Positions 51,491 through 61,122 of a stretch of 64,000 nt of DNA are shown piece by piece. The notes under the pieces were generated by a model. It was not told the origin of the DNA. It saw only the letters and a program-made list of their open reading frames with translations, and searched no databases. The translations under genes and the position numbers were made by a program. Every line of letters begins with the position of its first letter. Position 1 is the first letter of the stretch. The stretch is from an uncultured Psychrobacter sp. (GTDB lineage: Bacteria; Pseudomonadota; Gammaproteobacteria; Pseudomonadales; Moraxellaceae), in NCBI RefSeq assembly GCF_947500265.1, contig NZ_CANMRN010000003.1:62001-126000 (forward strand). Direction: 5' to 3'.

Positions 51491-52294
51491 TTAATGATTT
51501 AAAATCTTCGATAAGAACATCTGCGCACGGTCACTTTTTGCCCCTTCAAAAAACTCATCCTTACTACAGTTTTCTACGATATGCCCTTCATCCATAAAGA
51601 TAATACGATTAGCTACCTGACTGGCAAAGCCCATCTCATGCGTCACGCACATCATGGTCATACCATCACGAGTCAGCTCGACCATCACATCTAGCACTTC
51701 TTGAATCATCTCAGGATCAAGCGCGGAGGTTGGTTCATCGAATAGCATTGCCACTGGATCCATAGCCAACGCTCGTGCAATCGCAACACGCTGCTGCTGA
51801 CCACCAGAGAGTTCTGCTGGATATTTCGCCGCTTGTACCGTCAGACCAACACGGTCTAGATAGGCCATCGCTTTTTGTTTGGCCTCAGACTCTTTACGGC
51901 CCAACACTTTGATTTGTGCCACGGTCAAATTATCAATAATAGTCAAATGTGGAAACAACTCAAAATGCTGAAACACCATGCCGACACGGCTGCGTAACTT
52001 AGGTAGATTAGTCTTTGGATCACCGACAGAGATACCATTGACCATGATGTCACCTTTTTGAAAAGGCTCAAGTCCATTCACTGTCTTAATCAAAGTTGAT
52101 TTACCACTGCCCGATGGACCACAAACGACGACGACATCACCTTTATGTACATGCGCCGTACAGTCAGTCAGTACTTGAAAGTCTCCATACCACTTACTGA
52201 CATTAGATATCTCAATGACCATCTCATCACTAGCATGACCACTATTGGTAACCAGCCCGCCAAAGGCATTTAAGTACGTATCAGCATTGCTCAT
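51491..52294 (-). CDS. gltL: Glutamate/aspartate ABC transporter ATPase GltL
   Basis: Energises the acidic amino acid importer GltIJKL. The start ATG 52294 has AGGAG upstream; a GTG one codon earlier is less likely. Walker A GPSGSGKST is at 59-67, the Q-loop in VGMVFQHFELFPHLT, the signature LSGGQQQRVAIARAL begins at 162, and Walker B with LFDEPTSALDPEM at 184-196. The sequence belongs to the polar amino acid transporter group. An unusually long 24-residue N-terminal stretch precedes the ABC domain. Co-transcribed after gltK. Confidence 0.93.
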   Translation of the reverse strand: MSNADTYLNAFGGLVTNSGHASDEMVIEISNVSKWYGDFQVLTDCTAHVHKGDVVVVCGPSGSGKSTLIKTVNGLEPFQKGDIMVNGISVGDPKTNLPKLRSRVGMVFQHFELFPHLTIIDNLTVAQIKVLGRKESEAKQKAMAYLDRVGLTVQAAKYPAELSGGQQQRVAIARALAMDPVAMLFDEPTSALDPEMIQEVLDVMVELTRDGMTMMCVTHEMGFASQVANRIIFMDEGHIVENCSKDEFFEGAKSDRAQMFLSKILNH

Positions 52295-52413
52295 CACTGG
52301 CTCCTAACCACATTATTTTCGATAATCATTATTTAAAAAAGGTAAATCAAACGCTCAATCCAAGCTCTCAACACTCAAAAGCGCAAGAGATAGCTCTATT
52401 AAAATACGCTCAA

Positions 52414-53082
52414 TTAAAACCGCAAACGCTTTTGTAATTGTTGCACGCCAATAGAGGCACTTAAGCTAATCACAAAATAGACAGCACCAGCACCTAAGAT
52501 ATACGGCGTGAGTAAGCCCATTAGCTCACCGCGAACGTAGGCTGCGCGGAAAAAGTCTGTCAAACCAATGGCAAATACCAGTGTCGTATCTTGGAATAAA
52601 ATAATACATTGCTGCAAAATCAATGGAAGCATCTTACGAAAGGCTTGTGGCAAGATGACCAGACGCATGGTCTGCCCATAAGTCATGCCGAGCGCTTTGG
52701 CTGCATTGACCTGCCCGCTACCAATCGATTGAATACCAGCACGCACTACTTCTGAGAAATAAGCGGCCTCAAACATCATAAATGCGACCACACAAGAGGC
52801 AAACGCAGCATCGAGTTGCAGGTACTTACCCGCTACCCAAAGATAAATCATCGGTACAGCGAAGTAGAACCACAGTAATACCAATAGCAGCGGCACGGAG
52901 CGGAAGTAATTGACGTATAGTTTGGCTGGAATCTCAAGCGCTTTGATACCTGACAAACGCATCAATGCTAATATTGTTCCTAAACTGATACCGCCTAAAA
53001 TAGCCAAAAACAGCACTTTTAAGGTGGTAAGCATGCCACCCATCAAACCAGGATAGGCTGTTGCCAATTCGGTCATATTCAT
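52414..53082 (-). CDS. gltK: Glutamate/aspartate ABC transporter permease GltK
   Basis: Membrane subunit of the acidic amino acid importer, 222 residues, about five helices. The EAA coupling loop lies in RAGIQSIGSGQVNAAKALGM. Start segment YPGLMGGMLTTLKVLF is the usual His/Glu/Gln permease opening. Its ATG 53082 overlaps the gltJ stop as ATGA, so translation is coupled. An ~115-base gap separates it from gltL. Confidence 0.93.
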   Translation of the reverse strand: MNMTELATAYPGLMGGMLTTLKVLFLAILGGISLGTILALMRLSGIKALEIPAKLYVNYFRSVPLLLVLLWFYFAVPMIYLWVAGKYLQLDAAFASCVVAFMMFEAAYFSEVVRAGIQSIGSGQVNAAKALGMTYGQTMRLVILPQAFRKMLPLILQQCIILFQDTTLVFAIGLTDFFRAAYVRGELMGLLTPYILGAGAVYFVISLSASIGVQQLQKRLRF

Positions 53083-53825
53083 TTCTGACCTCCCGCAATA
53101 AGCCCAGGCACACGCAATTTACGTTCAATCAATCCCATAATAGCGATTAAGGATAAATTGAAAACCAAATAAATAATCGTCGCGTAAGTATATATCTCGA
53201 TACTATTTTGAGTGTATTCGCTGATGGTTTTGGTTTGGCTAATCAGCTCCATTACCCCCACTAGCGAGGCCACAGAAGCGTTTTTGAAACAGTTAGTCAG
53301 CTCAGAGCTGAGCGGTGGCAAGATAATACGAAATGCCTGCGGTAGCAGTACTTCTTTATAGACCTGTGGAATGCTAAACCCTAATGCATAGGCCGCGTTA
53401 ATCTGTCCATCTGGTAATGACTCAATACCCGTTCGTACCTGTTCAACGATACGAGCAGCAGTAAATAAGCCAAGACCGATACTAGCTGACAACATGGCTG
53501 AAGTATTCGGAGATAAGTCCTTATACCACCATTCTTGTATCGTCGGCGTGAGCCAGCCAGGCGCGATATAAAACCAAAAGAACAGTTGAACAAGCAGTGG
53601 AATATTACGAAAAAATGTTACATAAGCCGTACCGATTGCACGAGCGGTCTTGTTAGGCAAGGTACGCATGATACCGAAGATAGTACCGACGACCATTGCA
53701 ATGGCCCATGCAATACTGCCAATCAATAGCAGCCAGCCAAGACCAGTGATCATCCAATGGATATAGAGCTCGTTGCCAATACCAGTCTGCTCAAAGAGCA
53801 CACCCCAGTTCCAGCTATAATTCAT
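53079..53825 (-). CDS. gltJ: Glutamate/aspartate ABC transporter permease GltJ
   Basis: Second membrane subunit, partner of GltK. The start ATG 53825 (248 residues, MNYSWNWGVLF) has GGAGAG upstream; a TTG at 53843 is in frame but unneeded. MNYSWNWGVL and PGWLTPTIQEWWY are typical of GltJ, whose first loop is longer than in other permeases. The coupling loop is in RTGIESLPDGQINAAYALG. It follows gltI by about 100 bases. Confidence 0.93.
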   Translation of the reverse strand: MNYSWNWGVLFEQTGIGNELYIHWMITGLGWLLLIGSIAWAIAMVVGTIFGIMRTLPNKTARAIGTAYVTFFRNIPLLVQLFFWFYIAPGWLTPTIQEWWYKDLSPNTSAMLSASIGLGLFTAARIVEQVRTGIESLPDGQINAAYALGFSIPQVYKEVLLPQAFRIILPPLSSELTNCFKNASVASLVGVMELISQTKTISEYTQNSIEIYTYATIIYLVFNLSLIAIMGLIERKLRVPGLIAGGQK

Positions 53826-53922
53826 GGTTGTCTCTCCGAGCAACGATTGATAAGCCTATACGTCAAATAAAATTACTGGCTATCTGAACGTATAGGCAAG
53901 CTATGTTGAGGGACAATGAGCG

Positions 53923-54897
53923 TTACTGCGCTGCTGCTTCTTTAGGCTGAGCGCTGTCATGCGGATTGGCAATCAAGGCCTTTAAGTTGTCTGACATCTC
54001 AAAGTTTAGATTGACGTTCTTTGGTGGGATTGGGTTCAAGAACCACTTGTCATAAATGCTATTGATTTCGCCTGAGCTAAACACATTAGCAAGTGCTTCA
54101 TCGACCACAGCTTTGAATTCAGGATCATCTTTGCGCATCATACAGCCATAGATTTCAAACGATTGCGGCGTACCGACGATGACCCATTCATCAGGATTTT
54201 TTGCTTTGGCTTTTTCGCCAGCAAGCAGCACATCATCCATCATAAAGGCATCAGCGCGACCATTTTCTAGCATTAGAAAGCCTTCGCCATGATCTTTTGC
54301 TGAGATGATATTGGTATCCATCTTATTATCATCGTTGTACTGACGGATATAACGCTCTGAAGTCGTGCCTGCTGTCGTTACCAGAGTTTTACCTTTTAGG
54401 TCTTCAAAATCTTGAATACCAGAGTCTTTTTTGGTCAACAGACGCGTACCGATTTCAAAGAAACCGTTTGAGAAAGCGACTTGCTTTTGACGTTCTTCGT
54501 TATTGGTGGTTGAACCGCACTCAAAATCTACCGTGCCGTTTTGTACCAATGGGATACGAGTCTGCGAAGTGATTAGGTTATAGCGAACGTTAAGGTCTGG
54601 CATGTTTAGCTTTTGCTTAACTGCTTCAACCACTTTCATTTCCAAGTCGTGAGCATAGCCAATCGGTTGGTTAGGATCATCAGCGATATAAGAAAAAGGA
54701 ATAGAGGAATCACGGTGACCGACGACAATAGTGCCAGAGTCTTTGATTTTCTGTAGCGTACCGTTGGTGGTGGTTTCTGTCGTCGCTGCATCATCTGCTG
54801 GCGCATCAGTGCTGGTCTGGCTGCTATTATTACATCCCGCTAAACCTAATGCCATAACAGCAGCTAAAGTCAACGGTTTGGAAAATGAGTATGTCAT
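53923..54897 (-). CDS. gltI: Glutamate/aspartate-binding lipoprotein GltI
   Basis: Periplasmic solute-binding component. The start ATG 54897 (324 residues, MTYSFSKPL) has AAGGA eight bases upstream; longer frames (to 54972) lack a ribosome site. The signal peptide ends in lipobox LAGC at C22, so it is a lipoprotein rather than a free periplasmic protein as in E. coli. An acidic Thr-rich spacer follows. The class 3 binding fold shows VGHRDSSIPFSYI, CGSTTNNEERQKQVAFSNGF and TTAGTTSERYI, with R residues that bind the acidic side chain in this family. First gene of gltIJKL. Confidence 0.93.
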   Translation of the reverse strand: MTYSFSKPLTLAAVMALGLAGCNNSSQTSTDAPADDAATTETTTNGTLQKIKDSGTIVVGHRDSSIPFSYIADDPNQPIGYAHDLEMKVVEAVKQKLNMPDLNVRYNLITSQTRIPLVQNGTVDFECGSTTNNEERQKQVAFSNGFFEIGTRLLTKKDSGIQDFEDLKGKTLVTTAGTTSERYIRQYNDDNKMDTNIISAKDHGEGFLMLENGRADAFMMDDVLLAGEKAKAKNPDEWVIVGTPQSFEIYGCMMRKDDPEFKAVVDEALANVFSSGEINSIYDKWFLNPIPPKNVNLNFEMSDNLKALIANPHDSAQPKEAAAQ

Positions 54898-55273
54898 GAA
54901 ATACATCCTTTTATCGCAAGATTGAGTGAGTGCTTGGACGACATAGGTCTGATTGACCAGACTGCCCCGCATCCGTACGGTTGTTGCTGTTGTTTATCAC
55001 AATGCAACTTAATGTTACTGTACAACAAATTTGCAGTAGAGGGTGAATTTTTTTTGAGAGAGTACATATATATGAATATATTTATATTCTAACTATAAAC
55101 TGTTGGCTTATAGCGGCTATCTACTCAGAGTTTTGTACAAACAGCTGCTTGGGTGTTTAAGCTAATTATTAACCTTTACTGCTTACAATCGTCAAAACAG
55201 TCTACTAAGTGAGATTGATAAATCGGCAGTAATCCCCATAAAGCAAACAACTTCTCTATACTACAAATGACTT
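54898..55273. other. gltI-hslO divergent region
   Basis: About 375 bases with the upstream regions of two divergent genes. A heat-shock-like promoter for hslO lies at 55214-55240; I could not settle on a gltI promoter. Confidence 0.5.
55214..55240 (+). promoter_or_regulatory. Sigma-32-like promoter of hslO
   Basis: ATTGATA (5 of 7 to CTTGAAA), 13-base spacer, then CCCCATAA (perfect CCCCAT). It would start transcription about 25 bases before the hslO ATG, as expected for a heat-shock gene. Confidence 0.6.
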
Positions 55274-56254
55274 ATGACTCAAGATATCCAAGTCCCAAAT
55301 ACGGACAGCCAAACTACTGGCAACCATGGCAGCAACGACATTCGCCAACGTTTCTTTGTTGAAGACTCGCCCGTGCGCGGTGATGTGGTACGCCTATCAC
55401 GCAGCTACGCGAGTACGATTGCGCAAAAGCCCTACCCTGAAGCCATCAAACGCTTATTGGGTGAGATGCTCACCGCAGCGAGTTTGCTAATCAGTACGGT
55501 CAAAATCAATGGTCGCCTATCTATTCAGTTGCAGTCGTCAGACAGTGACAGCTTACTAAACTGGGCGATGGCAGAATGCGATCAAGACGGTATCATTCGT
55601 GCGCTTGCTAGTTGGAAAGGCGAAACGGATGAGCAAGTACAAGCGTGGGACAATATGATCCATGCCAAAGAAGCATTTGCTGAACTTGGTGCGATGGGAC
55701 AAGGCGTATTGTTTATCAATATTCAGCCTGATGGCGGTGAGCCATACCAAGGTATCGTTGAGCGTAGCCATGACAATCTAGCAGACTGCTTAGCGCATTA
55801 TCAAAAGCAATCAGCCCAGATTCCAACGTTGATTAACTTGGCATCTGACGGCCTGCAAGCTGGTGGTATCTTGGTACAAATGCTACCGCGTACTGCTGAA
55901 GAAACGTCTGAAGTTGAGCAAAACCAAGACGCTGGTATCGATGATGATTTATGGACGCGCTTGTCTGTATTGACACGCACGGTAAAAGCAGAAGAGCTAA
56001 CCACACTGGATGCTAACGAAATACTCTATCGCTTGTATCACGAAGAAAACATCGTTGCCCCTGAGCCTGCCCCTCTATCATTTGGGTGTACTTGCTCACG
56101 CGAAAAGTGTGAAATGGCAATCGAGCAAATCGGCGAAGCAGAAGCATTAGATATCGTTGAAGAGCAAGGCGGGACGTTTGAGATGGATTGCGGATTCTGC
56201 GGTGAAGTCTATAAGTTCAATAAAGATGATGTAGCAGCAATATTTTCTGAGTAA
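55274..56254 (+). CDS. hslO: Redox-regulated chaperone Hsp33 (HslO)
   Basis: Cytosolic holdase that is activated by oxidation and heat. The 326 residues include the N-terminal substrate-binding core (VEDSPVRGDVVRLSRSY, then LLGEMLTAASLL) and the C-terminal zinc switch with C272 and C274 (CTC) and C306 and C309 (CGFC), all four present, spaced by 31 residues as in the family. About 20 residues of polar N-terminal tail and a small acidic insert before the linker make it longer than E. coli Hsp33 (292). Confidence 0.96.
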   Translation: MTQDIQVPNTDSQTTGNHGSNDIRQRFFVEDSPVRGDVVRLSRSYASTIAQKPYPEAIKRLLGEMLTAASLLISTVKINGRLSIQLQSSDSDSLLNWAMAECDQDGIIRALASWKGETDEQVQAWDNMIHAKEAFAELGAMGQGVLFINIQPDGGEPYQGIVERSHDNLADCLAHYQKQSAQIPTLINLASDGLQAGGILVQMLPRTAEETSEVEQNQDAGIDDDLWTRLSVLTRTVKAEELTTLDANEILYRLYHEENIVAPEPAPLSFGCTCSREKCEMAIEQIGEAEALDIVEEQGGTFEMDCGFCGEVYKFNKDDVAAIFSE

Positions 56255-56287
56255 GTTTTTTCTTACTTGCTATAAGTCAATATTTAT

Positions 56288-56325
56288 AAAAAACCCTCAA
56301 GCGTCATGCTTGAGGGTTTTTGTTT
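56288..56325. terminator. hslO terminator
   Basis: AAAACCCTCAAGC pairs with GCTTGAGGGTTTT around a short loop, bordered by A- and T-runs. Confidence 0.9.
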
Positions 56326-56357
56326 TATACTGAGTTTTTAAATTACTGGTATTAGTT

Positions 56358-57023
56358 ATGAGTAGCTTTTGGCAAGAGTTAATTATAAATTGGAGTGGCA
56401 ATGCTGTTTTAGGTGGATTGATAATCTATCTTGGCAAGGTTTACCTCGAAAGAATTGGTCGCAATGAACAAGCAGCTATTGATGAGCGACTAAAAAAACT
56501 TGAACAAGATCATGAAAGTATCTTAACTAAAAGGGATCATTTTCACCAAATATCACAGCAAACATATCAGAAACTGTTTGAACATAAAATCGAGGTATAC
56601 CATCATTTAAATAATCTAGTCTCAAGTTACCAATTGCAAGACTATACCGACTATAGCCAAGGTTTTGACAATAACTCTATAAAATATAAATCAATCAGCT
56701 CATTTATAGAGATAAGTGAGTACATTACTTCAAACTCTACTTATATTACCCCAAATCTTTACAGCAAGAACTCTGAGTGGTTTAACTTATATTTGGAAAG
56801 CAAAGCAAAAGTAAGTCAAAGAATATCTGTTTTGCATCAGACTAACAGTCATTCCCAGCAAAGAAATGTAATTGATTTACAAGAGAAGGAAATTGAACTA
56901 CAGGAAAGCATATACGGAGAGTCTTACGAAAAATCATCTAATCTAATTGCAAAAATTATTATTATAATTGAACAAGATATAAAAGAAATTGGACGCTTTA
57001 TTCATTCAGAATCTTTAAAGTAA
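56358..57023 (+). CDS. Small membrane protein with coiled coil, unknown
   Basis: A 221-residue protein I do not recognise. One likely membrane helix covers about 12-28 (WSGNAVLGGLIIYLGKV), followed at once by a charged coiled-coil-like segment RNEQAAIDERLKKLEQDHES (about 35-55). A soluble helical region follows, with another run of Ile (IAKIIIIIEQDI) near the end. The gene is more AT-rich than its neighbours, which suggests transfer. It lies alone between the hslO terminator and the convergent lipase gene. The topology resembles small cytoplasmic-membrane anchored proteins often seen as accessory genes, but no function can be given. Confidence 0.72.
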   Translation: MSSFWQELIINWSGNAVLGGLIIYLGKVYLERIGRNEQAAIDERLKKLEQDHESILTKRDHFHQISQQTYQKLFEHKIEVYHHLNNLVSSYQLQDYTDYSQGFDNNSIKYKSISSFIEISEYITSNSTYITPNLYSKNSEWFNLYLESKAKVSQRISVLHQTNSHSQQRNVIDLQEKEIELQESIYGESYEKSSNLIAKIIIIIEQDIKEIGRFIHSESLK

Positions 57024-57089
57024 ACCTATGAGTCTTTATTATATCTAATCAATTCTACTGAAATTATTAGATATAATATCCACTACTCT

Positions 57090-58583
57090 CTACACCGCCA
57101 CATCTAAACTTCTGGGATAAGAGTGTATGCGCGGACGTCCAGCATAGTCACTGCGACCATTATCTAGCAGCCATTCAACAACCTGTTCGCGCACTCGCCT
57201 ACTATGAATTAAGTTCATATGGTTCACACCATAAAATACTGCTTTATGACCATCTGGCACAAACAAGGCATGCTCAGCGTCATCCTCACCTAAGGCTGAA
57301 GCAACCGATACCAAGCTATCCCCTAGCAGATCCGTCACCTTAGAATCATAATGCGTCTCAAGCAAAGCACTGGCGACAAAGTAAGTTTTAATACCACTTG
57401 GCAATCGTGCAGGATGGCGGAAATCTTGTGGTAGTACGCTACGTCCTTCTAGTGCTTTCCAATCTGCATCTCGAATACTGCCATGACGTAGATCGATAAT
57501 ACCGGCACTGCGCATATCCCCGAGCTTGGCCAGTGAGCCTGCAAAAGGCAGCTTGGCAATGATATCTTGTACATAATTACCAATACGCTCAAGCACTGCC
57601 CCATGATGCGGCGAACCTAGCGTGATGAGATTGCCAACGCGCTTGATCCAGTCTAGGCGATCTTGCTCGCCATAAAACAGTGCACTGCGAGAAACCAAGC
57701 CACCCATACTATGTCCAACCAGATCTATCTGACTGATATTTGGGTTGTCATCGACCAGCGCTTGTAGCAATTGAGAGAACTTACGGCCGCTACGAGAGAT
57801 ACGGCGACCTGTGTTGTAATCCAAATACAGCACCGTGGTATCAGGCTGGCTGACATGAATGGCCTCGCCTAAATCATTATCCACTTGGGCTTGCCAGCTC
57901 AAATGACTCATACATAGACCATGGCACAAAATAGCGATACGGCCTGATAGTACCTCACTTTGTGGTTTGCCGTCTTGAGTGTATAGCATCATCGGAATAG
58001 CGAGCGCATTTTGATTATTGACAAGATGGTCACCCATGACACCATTGAGTACATTGACCAGCTTTTTTAGTGAATCTGGTAGTGGCTGCACTGACTTTTG
58101 GAGAATCAGATTTTTGTATATGCGTAGTACAGACGCCAGATTATTACCGACCATTTGCATGACATGACGTATCGTGCCATAGATACGTCCAGTAAATCCG
58201 CGCGACCATTTATTTAAATGTTTGTCATTGAAGCGGCCTAGCGGACGCAAGATAACTTCACGGTGAATGGCTTCTACGATTTCTGTAATCTCAACCACAC
58301 CCATGGTGGCAAGCTGAGCCAATCCTTCAAAAAAATCAGCCAAAGATACAGGTGTTTTGTTGATTTCATCACTGTCATCCGAATCTGCTAGTAGCTTGAC
58401 CAGTTCATCCATATCGATGGCTTCGAGTTGGTCAATTTGTTCATATAGATGACTATGTAGCGGTACACTCGCATCTGGGACAAAATGCGCATCGAGCTCA
58501 TGATGAGTACGAGTATAGCTGCTATCATTTTGAGCGTCGCTGTCACTAACACCGTCGTTATAAAACACCTTTGGACTGCTCAT
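57090..58583 (-). CDS. Lipase-like alpha/beta hydrolase
   Basis: Alpha/beta hydrolase of 497 residues. The nucleophile elbow is GHSMGG with S292; the oxyanion region HGLCMSHLSW is at 221-230, and the C-terminal VNHMNLIHSRRV supplies the likely catalytic histidine. The first 200 residues are a helical extension of unknown role, predicted soluble, with no signal peptide. The PGAP1/lipase-like motif order and the LITLGSPHHG segment support an esterase or lipase acting on acyl esters. The substrate is unknown. It is a single gene, convergent with the small membrane protein gene. Confidence 0.85.
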   Translation of the reverse strand: MSSPKVFYNDGVSDSDAQNDSSYTRTHHELDAHFVPDASVPLHSHLYEQIDQLEAIDMDELVKLLADSDDSDEINKTPVSLADFFEGLAQLATMGVVEITEIVEAIHREVILRPLGRFNDKHLNKWSRGFTGRIYGTIRHVMQMVGNNLASVLRIYKNLILQKSVQPLPDSLKKLVNVLNGVMGDHLVNNQNALAIPMMLYTQDGKPQSEVLSGRIAILCHGLCMSHLSWQAQVDNDLGEAIHVSQPDTTVLYLDYNTGRRISRSGRKFSQLLQALVDDNPNISQIDLVGHSMGGLVSRSALFYGEQDRLDWIKRVGNLITLGSPHHGAVLERIGNYVQDIIAKLPFAGSLAKLGDMRSAGIIDLRHGSIRDADWKALEGRSVLPQDFRHPARLPSGIKTYFVASALLETHYDSKVTDLLGDSLVSVASALGEDDAEHALFVPDGHKAVFYGVNHMNLIHSRRVREQVVEWLLDNGRSDYAGRPRIHSYPRSLDVAV

Positions 58584-58735
58584 AATATTTGCACATTCAG
58601 CGAGAAAAGTAATGGCCTATATTATCCTGTAACTGCAGCAAATAGAAGTAAATGGTTTGACTTTAGAGCGGGATGACGACTAGCAGAGCCAGATTACTGA
58701 TAGACGGTCTCTTTAGCCATCAAACCAATATGATA

Positions 58736-58769
58736 ATAAAAAATCCCAAGCCTTAACTTGGGATTTTTA
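58736..58769 (-). terminator. phoX terminator
   Basis: AAAAATCCCAAG pairs with CTTGGGATTTTT around a 6-base loop, 50 bases past the phoX stop. Confidence 0.9.
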
Positions 58770-58819
58770 TGGTTATGAGCATTTTAGTTGTTTCTATTAT
58801 CCGCCTATAGCTTATCTAT

Positions 58820-61036
58820 CTATGTCGTGCTATCAGCTGTATCAAATGATTCTGCCAGTATGACATCACCATCCTCGCGAGTAATCATCACAGTCGCTGA
58901 GCGAGGAATACTACCGCCAGCGACAGCGCCCCATGTATTGCCGGGATGCTGAATATTGATAAACAGCGTCTTAAAATCTGGCGCCATGGTGATACCTGTT
59001 ACTTCGCATCCTTCAGGACCGACAAAGAATCGTTTAATATTGTCATTGCTAGCAGATGTGCCAACACGGGTCGACTGCCCTGCCGATGTGGTCGTCATCG
59101 ATCCATCACTGACCTTACCCGGTAGTGCCGCGAGCAACATACAGCTACTGGTATCAGTATAAGCGCCGTCATCTGTCTGAATCCATAAGACACCGCGCGG
59201 GTCAAAATATAGCCCATCAGGTGAAGAAAAGTCATTATTATCATTTAATTGAGAAAGGTTTTCTGCTGATAAGTCACTTGGCGCACCAAACAGATAAATA
59301 TCCCATTCAAAGCTCGTTGCGGCATGGTCACCGCCTGCTTCTGCCCAGCGAATAATGTGACCATTGTCATTACCAAGTGCTTTTCCGCTTGACTGATAGC
59401 TACGCGGATTGGAAGCTGAGACAGGCTGATCGTCACGTACGCCGCGATATTTGTTATTGGTCAATGTCACATAGACATCGCCCGTCATAGGACTGACCGA
59501 TACCCATTCAGGTCGATCCATCTTAGTAGCACCAGCAGCATCGGCAGCTGCACGGGCAAAGACCAATACTTCATCTTGTCCATTGAATGGCAATACACTA
59601 TTGAAAGCATCCAGTCCATTTTGACCATGGACGAGAGCTTTCCACTCACCGCTACCATCTTCGTTAAATACCGCCACGTATAGCGTGCCGTCATTCAGAT
59701 ATTTGTCACCTGATTTGAGTCCGCCGCCGATGTCCGAGTTTGACCACATCGCTTTGGAGACAAACTTATAAATGTACTCACCTCGGGCGTCATCACCCAT
59801 GTAGAACACCACTGGCTTGCCTTGCTCAACAGGAGCATACGCGCAGTTTTCATGAGCGAACCGGCCCAGTGCGGTACGTTTTTGCGGTATAGAATTTTGG
59901 TCAAATGGATCAATTTCAGTAATATAACCAAAAGTGTTAAAGCCATAGCGATAATCTTCAGCAGCACTAGCACCGACTGCGGTCATATCCCAACGTGAGA
60001 ACTCATCTGCTATTTTGGCATCCTTTGCCTCTGGGGTATGCCATAAATACTCCCAACCTGGGAAGTCCTCCACCGCACCGTAGCGCTCGCGAGCGTAGTT
60101 ATCACCAGCGCTTAATTGACTGGCATCTTGTCCACGGGCAAACACACCTAAGAAGTTCTCTTCGGTCGTCAGATAAGTACCCCAAGGTGACAGACCTGCG
60201 CCGCAGTTATTATTGATACCGCGAGTCTGATAGCCTGTCGGGTCAAACTTGGTCTTGACCAGAGCAGAGCCTGCCACAGGGCCAGCCAATTGTGCTGTTG
60301 TACTACTGGTGATACGGCGATTGTATTTAGAGTCAGGTACCATCTCATAACCCATACCATCTGCACGGCGAGTTAGCTCAACCACCGAGACGCCATGACA
60401 GTTGACTTCACGGCGGACGTCGCTCGCGAGACGACGGTTCTGAAAGATAGGCGCAGCATCGTTATCTTGAGTGACGTAATAGCCAAACGGGCTAAGCTCA
60501 CTGCTATTAACGTATTCATGGTTCATGACTAGCAAGCTATTTTCTGACGCTTTGGCATCGTAAGCGTTACCGTTTTTGCCAAAGAACCACATCCCATCAT
60601 GGTTGTCACCCATCCGCCATTCAAATGACTCTGCTGATTGCTCGCGATTGTCCTTCCAATCCTCGATACCAGAGTTCAGCGGTGTACCAAGCGGTAATAT
60701 CATCTCTGCCTTGTAGCCTGCTGCTACGGTCATCGTATCCGCTGTTGAGTGCGCGACTGCCTCAAACTTTAGGGTATCAGGACGCTTCAAATCACCTTGT
60801 GCAGGGATAGCGGCATTATCGTCATCACCAACAATACTGCTATCGTCGTCTTCACTACAACCGACCAAAGGTAATGCGCCAAAAAACGCAGCAGCCGTCA
60901 ACCCTGTGCCACCTTTTAGGATACTACGGCGGTTCAATCGACGATTGATAATCGTCTGAAAGTCAGTATTATTAGTAGGATTTGAGTCTTCAACCACTTC
61001 ATGGGCAAGCGTTCGCTCATTGTTCAATAATGTCAT
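58820..61036 (-). CDS. phoX: PhoX-family alkaline phosphatase, Tat-exported
   Basis: Extracytoplasmic phosphatase of the PhoX/DUF839 family, releasing phosphate from organic esters using calcium and iron. The 738 residues begin with a 30-residue tail, then the twin-arginine motif NRRSILKGG (R36, R37), a hydrophobic stretch TGLTAAAFFGALPLVGC, and a lipobox-like LVGC at C60 followed by an acidic linker (EDDDSSIVGDDDN). It may therefore be a Tat lipoprotein. Family segments include LLVMNHEYVN, GEYIYKFVS, GLYFDPRGVLWIQTD and FFVGPEGCEVTG. Four Pho half-sites lie upstream. Monocistronic, with a terminator. Confidence 0.92.
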   Translation of the reverse strand: MTLLNNERTLAHEVVEDSNPTNNTDFQTIINRRLNRRSILKGGTGLTAAAFFGALPLVGCSEDDDSSIVGDDDNAAIPAQGDLKRPDTLKFEAVAHSTADTMTVAAGYKAEMILPLGTPLNSGIEDWKDNREQSAESFEWRMGDNHDGMWFFGKNGNAYDAKASENSLLVMNHEYVNSSELSPFGYYVTQDNDAAPIFQNRRLASDVRREVNCHGVSVVELTRRADGMGYEMVPDSKYNRRITSSTTAQLAGPVAGSALVKTKFDPTGYQTRGINNNCGAGLSPWGTYLTTEENFLGVFARGQDASQLSAGDNYARERYGAVEDFPGWEYLWHTPEAKDAKIADEFSRWDMTAVGASAAEDYRYGFNTFGYITEIDPFDQNSIPQKRTALGRFAHENCAYAPVEQGKPVVFYMGDDARGEYIYKFVSKAMWSNSDIGGGLKSGDKYLNDGTLYVAVFNEDGSGEWKALVHGQNGLDAFNSVLPFNGQDEVLVFARAAADAAGATKMDRPEWVSVSPMTGDVYVTLTNNKYRGVRDDQPVSASNPRSYQSSGKALGNDNGHIIRWAEAGGDHAATSFEWDIYLFGAPSDLSAENLSQLNDNNDFSSPDGLYFDPRGVLWIQTDDGAYTDTSSCMLLAALPGKVSDGSMTTTSAGQSTRVGTSASNDNIKRFFVGPEGCEVTGITMAPDFKTLFINIQHPGNTWGAVAGGSIPRSATVMITREDGDVILAESFDTADSTT

Positions 61037-61122
61037 TATCAGTCACCTTGCTATTAGGCTAGATTGGCAGAGAGTTGATCGCGGCTTTATCATTACGACC
61101 ACAAAAATACGAATTCCGCTTA

